A stretch of 64,000 bases of DNA from Rhodanobacter sp. 7MK24 (lineage in GTDB: Bacteria; Pseudomonadota; Gammaproteobacteria; Xanthomonadales; Rhodanobacteraceae): the NCBI RefSeq assembly GCF_014842995.1, contig NZ_JACYXL010000003.1:62001-126000 (forward strand). The letters run 5' to 3'. The translations under genes and the position numbers were made by a program. The notes beneath the pieces were generated by a model that saw nothing but the letters and a program-made list of their open reading frames with translations, was not told the origin of the DNA and searched no databases. Below are positions 44,516-52,407 of the stretch, in pieces (position 1 is the stretch's first letter; every line of letters begins with the position of its first letter).

Positions 44516-44986
44516 ATGGCCGCCGCGACTGACCTCGACCGAACAGATTTCGCCATCCTGCACCTTTTGGCGAAGGACGCCTGGCTATCCAACAAGCAGA
44601 TCGCGGCATCGGTAGGCCTGGCAGCGTCAAGCTGCCATGAGCGGATCAAATCCCTCAGGGCGCGCGGAGTCTTGCTGGGCGCTCACGCCGAGGTAAATCT
44701 CGAGGCGATCGGGCTCGCATTGGAGGCCGTGCTGTTCGTGCAGCTCGGCAAACTGGAAATCGGCGTGGTCGACGACTTCGTCAGTACCACCGCCACCCTT
44801 CCAGAGGTGCGCAGCGTATTCCTGGTGTCGGGTCGCTCCGATCTGATTGTCGCCGTTGCCGTACGCGACATGCAGCATTTGAAAGCGATCATCTCCGAGC
44901 ATTTCAATCGTCACGACGTCGTGCTGCGCGTGGAAACATCCGTCGTGTTCGACAGCCGGCAACAACACGCCATACCGGCGCCGTAG
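44516..44986 (+). CDS. Lrp/AsnC-family transcriptional regulator
   Basis: 156 residues: N-terminal helix-turn-helix (LDRTDFAILHLLAKDAWLSNKQIAASVGLAASSCHERIKSLRARGVL) and a C-terminal RAM/AsnC effector domain (VVDDFVSTTATLPEVRSVFLVSGRSDLIVAVAVRDMQHLKAII). It should form octamers or dimers that respond to an amino acid or similar ligand. It is divergently transcribed from the DUF4440 gene. Confidence 0.93.
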   Translation: MAAATDLDRTDFAILHLLAKDAWLSNKQIAASVGLAASSCHERIKSLRARGVLLGAHAEVNLEAIGLALEAVLFVQLGKLEIGVVDDFVSTTATLPEVRSVFLVSGRSDLIVAVAVRDMQHLKAIISEHFNRHDVVLRVETSVVFDSRQQHAIPAP

Positions 44987-45568
44987 CGTGCAACAGGCGC
45001 CAGGACGATTTGAATCGAGATCGTTCCCAAGTTGGCCGCGCCGTCTTCGGCCCCACCTATCTGGCTAGCGGAACTCTCCCGGTGAATCGGAAGCTGATGA
45101 TGCGTGAAGCTGCACGTCGCGACGCGAACGCTGCGAACGTGGTTCGTGCTGCATCACCGCCGGTCGTGCGCAACGGATTCGTGGGAGTACCCCGGTACGC
45201 AGCGACCGCTCGGCCGGCCGTTCCAGGAAGGCACGTCGAGCCGTGCCGGCCAAGCATGGAAGGCTAAGAAGCGGCAGCCGATGAGCGTCCGGCGGTGTCC
45301 TGATTCGTGCGGTTTGATCCGATCGGCGCAATCGAAAGTGTGTCGGACAACGGGGTCGCTTTTTGTGGCGCTGCCAATGGCGCTGGCGCGATGGGCCATG
45401 ACGCAATCCGACATTCAGCCGGGAAAGATTTGATTCCCGCCGGCCCCGATCCGAAGCGTATGCTGTTGTGGCTCCGTCTATTCCGGAGTTGCCGGGGGAA
45501 CGCCAATACCGTACCGAATCGCGGCTGCTAGCCACGCAGCCGCGAGCCATCGACTGGAAGATGACCAC
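44987..45568. other. Gene-free stretch
   Basis: 582 bases. Several overlapping open frames exist on both strands (the longest minus, 45065-45589), but all are Arg/Ser-rich and none carries a recognisable motif or ribosome binding site. I see no repeat or terminator here. Confidence 0.5.
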
Positions 45569-46375
45569 ATGAACACGACGCTGCAACACAGTCGTCTATT
45601 GTTCGCCGCCGCCATGATCGCCTTGGGTGTGACGGGCCTCGTCAACGGTGACTTCGCCCTTGCGTGGCAACAGGTTCCCATCCATCACCCGCCGACGCGC
45701 ACCGCCGTCGCCTATGCCTGCGCCTTTGTCGAACTGGCGCTAGGCATCGGTCTCTTGCTGAAACGCACGCTGCTGCCAACCTGCAGAGCGCTGTTTCCAT
45801 ACATGATGCTGTGGCTGGCGCTGCTGGAAATTCCCGGCGTGGTGCAGGCGCCGCAGGAAGTCGGCAATTGGGGCAGTTTCGGCGAGATCGCCATCATCAC
45901 GGCAGGTGCGTGGTGCCTGTTCGTCGAGCAGGCCGGCGTCGGCAACGCGCGGCGTTTTGGATTCGCTGTCGGGCCCCGTGGCCTTCGCGCGGCGCGCTGG
46001 CTGCTGGTCGTCGCACTCCCCATGATCGGCGTGGAGGTCATCGTGGATGCGGTGAAATTCGGCGACCACGTCATGCAACCCTGGCTGCAATGGTTGCCCT
46101 GGCCCATGGCCTGGGCCTGCCTGACCGGTGTCGGCAGCATCGCGACCTGCCTGGCTTTGCTGTTCGGTGTCTGGCCGCGGCTCGCGGCAACGGCGGAAGC
46201 CGCCATGCTGGGCATCATTACCGTCACCTATTGGGGGCCCGATCTTTACACCGGTCGCACGGCAACCAGCGCCCTCATCATTTCCTTCCTGATCACCGCC
46301 GGCGTCTGGCTGGTCGCCGACACCTATCACGGCATGCCGTGGCTCGCCAAGGGACGGCCTGTCTGGAATAACTGA
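45569..46375 (+). CDS. Multi-pass membrane protein, DoxX-like
   Basis: 268 residues with about seven hydrophobic helices. The N-terminal part (LLFAAAMIALGVTGLVNGDFALAWQQVP, AYACAFVELALGIGLLL) resembles DoxX-type quinone-associated membrane proteins, repeated loosely in the second half. Function unknown. A weak GAAGATGACC precedes ATG 45569. Confidence 0.75.
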   Translation: MNTTLQHSRLLFAAAMIALGVTGLVNGDFALAWQQVPIHHPPTRTAVAYACAFVELALGIGLLLKRTLLPTCRALFPYMMLWLALLEIPGVVQAPQEVGNWGSFGEIAIITAGAWCLFVEQAGVGNARRFGFAVGPRGLRAARWLLVVALPMIGVEVIVDAVKFGDHVMQPWLQWLPWPMAWACLTGVGSIATCLALLFGVWPRLAATAEAAMLGIITVTYWGPDLYTGRTATSALIISFLITAGVWLVADTYHGMPWLAKGRPVWNN

Positions 46376-46841
46376 TTTCGTCGCGCTGGCCGATCCAGCA
46401 TCGACATGGGGGAAGACATGGCTATGCACATGGAAGAGTGCTCAGCATCAAGCGACTTCTGGGTAATGCCGCCTGGACGGCCAGCGTCGGCTCCATCGGC
46501 ATCGGCATCGGCATCGGCATCGGCATCGGCGTAATCGCAGAGAGCGTGAGTGTCGTTCGTCGTAGCCACCCTCCCTGGCATTCCCCGGAAGTGCTCTACA
46601 TTCGCCCCTAGAAGGCCCGGTGAAACTCCAAGCACCAGAGCAGAGCAAAAAATGCCGGGGAACCCTAAATGTCGGAACATTCGAAACGCTGAAGTCGGAC
46701 CATGCGTGGCAGCGTCCCTTTCCGGCCATCGGCAAGGACTCAAGGCAGCCTCGCCCCAAATCTGCAACCATCGTCGGAGTGTCCCTGATACCTTCTCCCC
46801 TCTTTGACAACCGAATTCCAAACAACGCGAGGATTCCATAC
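46376..46841. other. Stretch with hexanucleotide repeat and possible tiny ORFs
   Basis: 466 bases with no firm gene. It holds six tandem ATCGGC units (46495-46530). Two overlapping small frames run through them: ATG 46406-46534 (Ser-Ala repeats) and GTG 46438-46611 (Ile-Gly repeats forming a hydrophobic segment, 57 residues). Neither has a clear ribosome binding site. Confidence 0.4.
46495..46530 (+). repeat. Tandem hexanucleotide (ATCGGC)x6
   Basis: Six exact head-to-tail ATCGGC units. Slippage would change copy number by six bases, leaving any frame intact, so it could vary protein length but not switch a gene off. Confidence 0.9.
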
Positions 46842-47714
46842 ATGCCACGTTTCCATTTTCTCCGCAGCACCGCCATGGGAGTGAGCCTCGGCGTGGCCGC
46901 TGCCTGCATGGCGCTGCCCGCCTTTGCCGCCACGCCGGTCACGGTGACCTTCGAGGCAAACAGTGTATGGGCGCAGGAAATCGGCCATCTCGACCATGCC
47001 GACGGCTCGCAGGACTACACGGTAGCGGTCGCGGCAGGCAAGACCTTGCAGGTCAACCTCATCAGCAGCAATGCGAACGTGTATTTCAAGGTGAACGACC
47101 AGGGCCGCGACCAACAAGTGCTCGACTCCCATAAAACGGGCGTCTCCACCTGGTCGACTCCAAACGCGACGGCCACCACGTACACGATCCAGGTCTACAT
47201 GGACCCTGCCGCGGTAGACCGCGACGAAACCGCGAAATACGCCTTGCAGATCGGGCAATACGGTGCCGAAGACCTGCGCCCCCCGACGACCGCCGTGACG
47301 TTCCAGCCCAACAAGCCCTGGGCGGAAGAAGACGGCAGCCTGGCTTCTGGCGCTACCGCACACGACTTCACCGTTTCCATCGCGGCAGGCATGACAGTCG
47401 CCGTCAACCTCGTCTCGAGCAATCCCCAGGTGCATTTCAAGGTGGAGGACCAGACCCACCAAAAGCTGGCCGACACCAGCACGACCGCGACGAATACCTG
47501 GTCCGACTCGGTGGCGAAGACGACGGCGACGACCTACATGATTGAGGTGTATGCCGATCCGGCGGCGATGCCGGCTGGACAACGGGCGCCGTTCGCCCTG
47601 CAGGTCGGGCAATTCGAAGCTGGGGCCGCACAGCCCACGCAACCCGCAGGTGCGACCACCACGTCGTCGCCGGCCGCGACGACGTCGGCATCGACGCCTC
47701 CGGCCGCGACATAA
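46842..47714 (+). CDS. Secreted protein with two tandem beta-sandwich-like repeats
   Basis: 290 residues: signal peptide GVSLGVAAACMALPAFA, two homologous repeats of about 110 residues (VTFEANSVWAQEIGHLDHADGSQDYTVAVAAGKTLQVNLISSN and VTFQPNKPWAEEDGSLASGATAHDFTVSIAAGMTVAVNLVSSN, both continuing to YALQIGQ/FALQVGQ), and a Thr/Ala/Pro-rich tail. The repeat resembles PPC-type adhesive or inhibitor-like domains, but I cannot name it firmly. ATG 46842 follows AGGA. The amidase gene is next, 124 bases on. Confidence 0.75.
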   Translation: MPRFHFLRSTAMGVSLGVAAACMALPAFAATPVTVTFEANSVWAQEIGHLDHADGSQDYTVAVAAGKTLQVNLISSNANVYFKVNDQGRDQQVLDSHKTGVSTWSTPNATATTYTIQVYMDPAAVDRDETAKYALQIGQYGAEDLRPPTTAVTFQPNKPWAEEDGSLASGATAHDFTVSIAAGMTVAVNLVSSNPQVHFKVEDQTHQKLADTSTTATNTWSDSVAKTTATTYMIEVYADPAAMPAGQRAPFALQVGQFEAGAAQPTQPAGATTTSSPAATTSASTPPAAT

Positions 47715-47838
47715 AGGATCAAGACGGTCCAGAGCCTCTTCCGGCGGCGAAGTAAGAGGCTCCGACACCTTTTCCAAGCTGCATCCTCGCCGGATTCGAC
47801 TGCAACGCGCTTCCGCTGGTGGCGCATCGGGGAGAACC

Positions 47839-49647
47839 ATGAAAACTCGTCGCGATTTCCTCACCCAGGCACCGCTGGGCCTGCTGGGTGCCATGGTGGC
47901 TGGCGGCGCGTTGGCGCAGACCGGCGAGAACCCCGCACCAACCACGCCGCCGCCCGGCTCGCCCGGCGCCTTCAACACCGCGCCGCCGGCGGGGCCGAAG
48001 CTCACCACGGCTACCTTCGTCGAGGCGGAAAAGCTGGCGCAGGTGAGCATGACCGAAGCGCAGCGTGCAATGGCCGTGGCCAACTGGCCCACTTCCATGG
48101 CCGCGCTGCTGGAGCGCCGCACCGGCCCGCGCAAGGTGGCGCTGGAAGAAGGGCTGGCCCCCGCCACTACCTGGTTCCCTGCGATGGGCCGTGCGCATGT
48201 CGGACCTGCGCACGACCGCTTCGCGCCGTCCACCGTGGCGACCTCGGCGCTGCCGGCGAAGGACGAGGACATCGCCTTCGCCTCCGTCGCCCAGCTCGGC
48301 GCGTGGATCCACACGCGCAAGCTCACTTCCACCCGGCTGACCAAGATCTATCTCGCACGCCTGAAGCATTTCGCCCCGCAACTGCGCTGCGTCATCACCC
48401 TGTGCGAGGACCACGCGCTGGCGCAGGCCGCGCAGGCGGACAAGGAGATCGCCGCCGGCCACTACCGCGGCCCGCTGCACGGCATCCCGTGGGGTGCAAA
48501 GGACCTGCTCGACACCGCCGGCATCGCCACCACCTACGGCGCGGAGCCGTTCCGCCACCGCGTGCCGAAAGACGACGGCGCGGTCACCCGCAAGCTCAAC
48601 GAGGCAGGCGCAGTGCTGGTGGCCAAACTCAGCCTGGGCGCGCTGGCGCTCAACGACATCTGGTTCGGCGGCCAGACCATGAACCCGTGGCTGCTCAAGG
48701 AAGGCGCCTCCGGCTCCAGCGCCGGCCCTGCCTCGGCCACAGCGGCCGGACTGGTGGCGTTCGCCATCGGCAGCGAAACCCAGGGCAGCATCATCAGCCC
48801 GTGCATGCGCTGCGGCACCACCGGCCTGCGCCCCACCTACGGCCGCGTGCCGCGCACCGGCGCCATGACGCTGTGCTGGACGATGGACAAGCTTGGCCCC
48901 ATCGCCCGCTCGGTGGAAGACACCCTGCTGGTGCTCAACGCCATCCGCGGCACCGACCCAGGCGACAGCGCCAGCGTGCCAGCACACCTGGACTACGACG
49001 CGGCCACCCCGATCAAGGGCCTCAAGGTCGGTTACTTCCCTGGCTGGATGAAGGAAGCGCCGGCCACCGACCTGGACCGCGCCGCACTCGATCAACTGCG
49101 CGCGCTTGGCCTGGTGCCCACCGAAGTGTCCCTGCCCGACTGGCCCTACGACGACCTCAACGTGCTGCTGTTCGCCGAGGCCGCCGCCGCCTTCGAAGAA
49201 CTCACGCTCTCCGGCGCCGCCGACCAGATGCGCGTGCAGACCCCGGACGGCTGGCCCAACCTGTTCCGCGAATCGCGCTTCCTCTCCGCCGTAGACTTCG
49301 TGCAAGCCGACCGCCTGCGCCGCAAGGTGGCGAAGGAGATGGAACGCGTGATGGGCGAAGTGGACCTGCTGCTGGTGCCTTCGCTGCGCGACGAGATGAT
49401 GGTGATCTCCAACATGACCGGCCAGCCCTCGCTCACCCTGCGCACCGGCTTCGTCGAAGTGGACCAGGTGCGCAGCGACTGGGCGCCCGACCCGAGCCAT
49501 CCGCTGCCGAAGCTGGCAAAGCCGCACCGCGTGCCCTACGGCATCACCCTGATCGGCCGGCTGTTCGAGGAAGGCACGCTGGGCCGCGTCGGCCGTGCGC
49601 TGGAGGCGAAAGTGGCTGTGGCCGGGGAGCGGCCACCTGGATTCTGA
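47839..49647 (+). CDS. Tat-exported amidase (amidase-signature family)
   Basis: 602 residues. N-terminal KTRRDFLTQAPLGLLGAMVAGGALA is a twin-arginine signal. The amidase-signature core follows: the catalytic Lys K221 in GIPWGAKDLLDTAG, the Gly/Ser segment EGASGSSAGPASATAAGLVAFAIGSE, and the nucleophile region TQGSIISP with S317. The enzyme should hydrolyse amides in the periplasm; substrate unknown. GGGGAGAACC precedes ATG 47839. The last 250 bases are duplicated at 50.6 kb. A good terminator follows 30 bases after the stop. Confidence 0.92.
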   Translation: MKTRRDFLTQAPLGLLGAMVAGGALAQTGENPAPTTPPPGSPGAFNTAPPAGPKLTTATFVEAEKLAQVSMTEAQRAMAVANWPTSMAALLERRTGPRKVALEEGLAPATTWFPAMGRAHVGPAHDRFAPSTVATSALPAKDEDIAFASVAQLGAWIHTRKLTSTRLTKIYLARLKHFAPQLRCVITLCEDHALAQAAQADKEIAAGHYRGPLHGIPWGAKDLLDTAGIATTYGAEPFRHRVPKDDGAVTRKLNEAGAVLVAKLSLGALALNDIWFGGQTMNPWLLKEGASGSSAGPASATAAGLVAFAIGSETQGSIISPCMRCGTTGLRPTYGRVPRTGAMTLCWTMDKLGPIARSVEDTLLVLNAIRGTDPGDSASVPAHLDYDAATPIKGLKVGYFPGWMKEAPATDLDRAALDQLRALGLVPTEVSLPDWPYDDLNVLLFAEAAAAFEELTLSGAADQMRVQTPDGWPNLFRESRFLSAVDFVQADRLRRKVAKEMERVMGEVDLLLVPSLRDEMMVISNMTGQPSLTLRTGFVEVDQVRSDWAPDPSHPLPKLAKPHRVPYGITLIGRLFEEGTLGRVGRALEAKVAVAGERPPGF

Positions 49648-49677
49648 TCGGCGACGCCTGATGCGGTCGATGGGAGC

Positions 49678-49711
49678 AAAAGCGCGCCGGATCGCCCCGG
49701 CGCACTTTTTT
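49678..49711 (+). terminator. Rho-independent terminator of the amidase gene
   Basis: AAA, then GCGCGCCGG and CCGGCGCAC pairing eight of nine positions around ATCGCC, then six T's. The most canonical terminator in the window. Confidence 0.85.
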
Positions 49712-49936
49712 AGATGAAGCCCCACTGCGCTATTGCGGCGGACACGGACACAGTGACCCACTTTCCATCCGGAAGTACGCCTAATTTCCCTTGAGCACGC
49801 CGAGTCGTAGACGCCAACTGTTTCTGTGATTGCAGTTGCACCGAGAGCGTCAGCCGCACATAGCTTTGAGACACCGGTTTAGCAAAAGCTCACTCCGTCC
49901 CGCGGGTTCGGTTCGAAACGTCCGGGGACTGAGTCC

Positions 49937-50227
49937 TTACGCAGCAATCCGCTCAATCTGGTCGACAGCCTTGCCGAGTGTTCGGTGAGCCTCTTCCAGA
50001 TCGTAGTCCGCCTGAAGTCCCAGCCAGAAACGCTCGCTGGTCCCCAGGGCAGCAGCCAGACGCACGGCGGTATCTGCCGTGACACCGCGCTTGCCAAGCA
50101 CGATCTCGTTGATGCGGCGCGGCGGCACGCCGGCAGCGCGTGCCAAGGCGTTCTGGCTGATGCCCATGGGCGTCAGGAACTCCTCGAGCAGTACTTCGCC
50201 GGGATGGATGTTGGGCAGGCTATTCAT
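49937..50227 (-). CDS. higA: HigA-type antitoxin
   Basis: 96 residues: PNIHPGEVLLEEFLTPMGISQNALARAAGVPPRRINEIVLGKRGVTADTAVRLAAALGTSERFWLGLQADYDLE, the typical HigA/VapI helix-turn-helix protein that neutralises HigB and represses the operon. ATG 50227 (MNSLPNIHPGEVL) fits the family; the frame extends to 50278 into the toxin gene. It follows the toxin by 16 bases, the HigBA toxin-first order. Confidence 0.92.
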   Translation of the reverse strand: MNSLPNIHPGEVLLEEFLTPMGISQNALARAAGVPPRRINEIVLGKRGVTADTAVRLAAALGTSERFWLGLQADYDLEEAHRTLGKAVDQIERIAA

Positions 50228-50243
50228 GATCGACTCGTTAGCG

Positions 50244-50531
50244 TCAGTGATAGTCGACGATTTCCACGTCGTGGGCATCGCCGTCGATCCATCGGAAACA
50301 GATGCGCCATTGATCGTTGATGCGGATGCTGTGCTGGCCTTTGCGTTGGCCCTTCAAGGCTTCCAGTCGATTGGCCGGAGGAATGCGCAGATCATCCAGC
50401 ACCGAAGCGTTTGACAACATGCGCAGCTTGCGGCGCGCCACGGACTGAATATCGGCAGGCAGGCGCCGAGAGGGCGTTCCGTCCCAGATCTTTTCCGCTT
50501 CCTTGTCGGCAAAGTTCCTGATCACGGGCAA
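50244..50531 (-). CDS. higB: HigB-type toxin (RelE-like mRNA interferase)
   Basis: 95 residues: VIRNFADKEAEKIWDGTPSRRLPADIQSVARRKLRMLSNASVLDDLRIPPANRLEALKGQRKGQHSIRINDQWRICFRWIDGDAHDVEIVDYH. This is the full HigB/RelE-superfamily pattern with the R-I-N-D-Q-W-R-I-C-F block and terminal VEIVDYH. It should cleave mRNA on translating ribosomes. It is first in a two-gene operon with HigA and has a palindromic operator 15 bases upstream. The module sits between the amidase gene and a duplicated copy of its 3' end. Confidence 0.93.
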   Translation of the reverse strand: MPVIRNFADKEAEKIWDGTPSRRLPADIQSVARRKLRMLSNASVLDDLRIPPANRLEALKGQRKGQHSIRINDQWRICFRWIDGDAHDVEIVDYH

Positions 50532-50545
50532 ACCATAACGCCATC

Positions 50546-50568
50546 CGTCATATGACGCAAATCGTCAT
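50546..50568. promoter_or_regulatory. Operator of the higBA operon
   Basis: CGTCATATGACG at 50546-50557 is a perfect 12-bp palindrome and is followed by a half-site CGTCAT at 50563-50568. Its position 15 bases before the higB start suits HigA autorepression. Confidence 0.6.
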
Positions 50569-50615
50569 AGCCTGGGCGGCGACAACACCAGCCATTTCCG
50601 CAGACTCCTTTCCCC

Positions 50616-50851
50616 AACTTGACCGGCCAGCCCTCGCTCACCTGCGCACCGGCTTCGTGGAAGTGGGCCAGGTGCGCAGCGACTGGGCGCCCGACCCGCA
50701 ACACCCACATCCCAAGCTGGCCAAGCCGCACCGCGTGCTCTACGGCATCACCCTGATCGGCCGGCTGTTCGAGGAAGGCACACTGGGCCGAGTCGGCCGT
50801 GCGCTGGAGGCGAAGGTGGCTGTGGCCGGGGAGCGGCCGCCTGGATTCTGA
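50616..50851 (+). pseudogene. Duplicated 3' fragment of the amidase gene
   Basis: Bases 50616-50866 repeat 49411-49662 (amidase codons from TGQPSL to the stop and about 15 bases beyond), with roughly 8-10% differences by eye. A single-base deletion after CTCAC shifts the start of the copy. The remaining frame reads LRTGFVEVGQVRSDWAPDP... to ...AVAGERPPGF, with four substitutions in about 70 residues. There is no start codon or promoter for it. It is a remnant of a second amidase gene or of a segmental duplication. Confidence 0.85.
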
Positions 50852-50921
50852 TCGGCGACGTCTGATTCGACCGTTCGGGTTGAGCGCTGAGACTCCCGGT
50901 AAACCCGATGGTGACGAATCG

Positions 50922-51266
50922 TTACGCCGCCGCTTCGCCGGACGAGGCGGAGCCCTTCAGCTGCCACAACGTCGCATAGTTCATGATGGGGCGCTCGAAC
51001 GTCGCCCCCTTTGCGATGAAGGGTTTCCCCAGATCAAGCATCGGCTGGAACGTGTCCAGCTGCTTGGCGGCTTCGAGGCTGGTCCAAAGGCTGACATTCG
51101 TCAACGAAGATGTCGCCTCATCCGCCCCGAAATAGAAGGACAGCAATCCGTCCATGGCCTCTATGCCGGGACGCAGGACGGAATCGGCCTCCGCCGCCAT
51201 TTGCCGGAGCTCGGCGAAGTGCTCCGGAGCACACCGCAGAATCGACACGCGCACCACTGGCTTCAT
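50922..51266 (-). CDS. Antibiotic-biosynthesis-monooxygenase-fold protein
   Basis: 114 residues: KPVVRVSILRCAPEHFAELRQMAAEADSVLRPGIEAMDGLLSFYFGADEATSSLTNVSLWTSLEAAKQLDTFQPM, a dimeric alpha/beta-barrel of the ABM type (heme-degrading, quinol-oxidising or unknown activity). I take ATG 51266, nine bases after AAGG, rather than 51275. It stands alone. Function cannot be narrowed. Confidence 0.78.
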   Translation of the reverse strand: MKPVVRVSILRCAPEHFAELRQMAAEADSVLRPGIEAMDGLLSFYFGADEATSSLTNVSLWTSLEAAKQLDTFQPMLDLGKPFIAKGATFERPIMNYATLWQLKGSASSGEAAA

Positions 51267-51662
51267 ACACCGCATCCTTGTTGTCGTTCGGCTCGCCCCA
51301 CACGGGGAGGCGGCAATCTAACAATGGGCAAATTCGCTCACAAGTGCGTTCCAGCGCCGATCCGTTTCAAGGGCCGAGCACCTGTAACGGTCGACGGATG
51401 ACATTCATGGCCCACCGATCGGCGTAACCACTGGTGTGCCGCCAACGCCCCCAGTTCGGAAGCAACAAACGCACCTGACTCCGTTTTGGAATTCACGTGC
51501 TCCCGACCCTCCCCGAAGGTGGCCCGCTGACTTTCGAGCTAGAGCCGTCGGCCCTTGGGCGTTCGACGACGCGACCGCGAGTAGCCAATGTCGATTTCTG
51601 GAGACCCCATTCGTCATCCTGTCATAGGGCCGACAAGGCCGAACTCAGGAGGATGACGAACG
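51267..51662. other. Gene-free stretch with the left GST-flanking repeat
   Basis: 396 bases without a gene. It contains the 24-base direct repeat ACCTGACTCCGTTTTGGA... at 51473-51496, whose partner lies just beyond the next gene, and a strong AGGAGG before the GST start. Confidence 0.55.
51473..51496 (+). repeat. Left direct repeat flanking GST gene
   Basis: ACCTGACTCCGTTTTGGA then ATTCAC; 21 of 24 bases match the copy at 52363-52386. Related to the dispersed GGGTCAGG family by its CCTGAC-CC-TTTT core. Confidence 0.75.
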
Positions 51663-52307
51663 ATGATTACGGTCTTTGGTGAGGGAAGAGGCTTCCGGGT
51701 CGTCTGGCTGCTGGAAGAGATGGGACTCGCGCACCGGCTGCGACCGGTGGATCTTCTGGCCGGCGTTGAGAACGACCCGGAGTTCCTGGCCATCAACCCC
51801 GCCGGTTTCATCCCGGCGATCCGGGACGGCGACGTCACCATGGTCGAGTCCATCGCGATCATGGAGTACCTGATGGCCCGCTACGGACCCACGCCACTGG
51901 CACCCGCCCCGCACGATCCGGCGTTCCCTGCTTACCAGCAGTTCCTCCACCTTGGCGAAGCCGGCCTCGCGGCCTCCGTCTACTTCGTCGTCGGCGCGCG
52001 CAGTTTCGCGCCGGAGTCCGAGCGGGAGAACTGGAGCGCCGGTCAGGCGCTGGACGTTTTCCAAACACGACTGGGTCTGGTGACACGGCAGCTGGCGCGC
52101 ACGCCCTACCTCGCCGGTGACAGGTTCACGGCCGCCGACATCTCGGTGACGTACGCGCTGGAGTTGGCGCAACATGGCGCAGGCATCGCCCTGGGCGAAA
52201 CAGAGAAAGCCTATCTCGCCCGCACCAGCGCACGCGCAAGCTACCAGCGCGCCATGGAGACCTGCGAGTCCCGGAAGGCGTGGTTCGCCAGAACGCCGGT
52301 TCAATAA
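51663..52307 (+). CDS. Glutathione S-transferase family protein
   Basis: 214 residues: the N-terminal thioredoxin-like domain has GEGRGFRVVWLLEEMGLAHRLRPVDLLAG and NPAGFIPAIRDGDVTMVESIAIMEYLMARYGP, with the E-S-I glutathione-binding turn. The C-terminal domain has LARTPYLAGDRFTAADISVTYALELA. A cytosolic detoxification or dehalogenase-type GST is likely. It has a strong AGGAGG ribosome binding site and is flanked on both sides by 24-base direct repeats. It is not closely similar to the GST at 37.6 kb. Confidence 0.92.
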   Translation: MITVFGEGRGFRVVWLLEEMGLAHRLRPVDLLAGVENDPEFLAINPAGFIPAIRDGDVTMVESIAIMEYLMARYGPTPLAPAPHDPAFPAYQQFLHLGEAGLAASVYFVVGARSFAPESERENWSAGQALDVFQTRLGLVTRQLARTPYLAGDRFTAADISVTYALELAQHGAGIALGETEKAYLARTSARASYQRAMETCESRKAWFARTPVQ

Positions 52308-52362
52308 CCCCCGTTTCTTCAGCTCTGACACTCCCCGCCGTGAGTGCCCAGCCAAGAAATAA

Positions 52363-52386
52363 ACCTGACTCCATTTTGGAGTTGAC
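52363..52386 (+). repeat. Right direct repeat flanking GST gene
   Basis: ACCTGACTCCATTTTGGA then GTTGAC, 21/24 identical to 51473-51496, in the same orientation. It lies 56 bases past the GST stop and 22 before the next gene. Confidence 0.75.
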
Positions 52387-52407
52387 CCTTGCGATGAGGC
52401 GAACGCA

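Noticed and set aside
45065-45589. 174-codon minus frame in the gap before the DoxX-like gene
   Set aside because: Arg/Ser-rich random composition and no ribosome binding site or family motif; kept only as a note in the gap entry.
46495-46530. Could the tandem repeat be a CRISPR array?
   Set aside because: The units are contiguous hexamers with no spacers; it is a microsatellite.
46740-48344. 534-codon minus frame over the repeat-protein and amidase genes
   Set aside because: It crosses two well-supported plus-strand genes and lacks family features.
47719-49761. 680-codon frame antisense to the amidase
   Set aside because: Shadow composition and no motif; the amidase core is on the plus strand.
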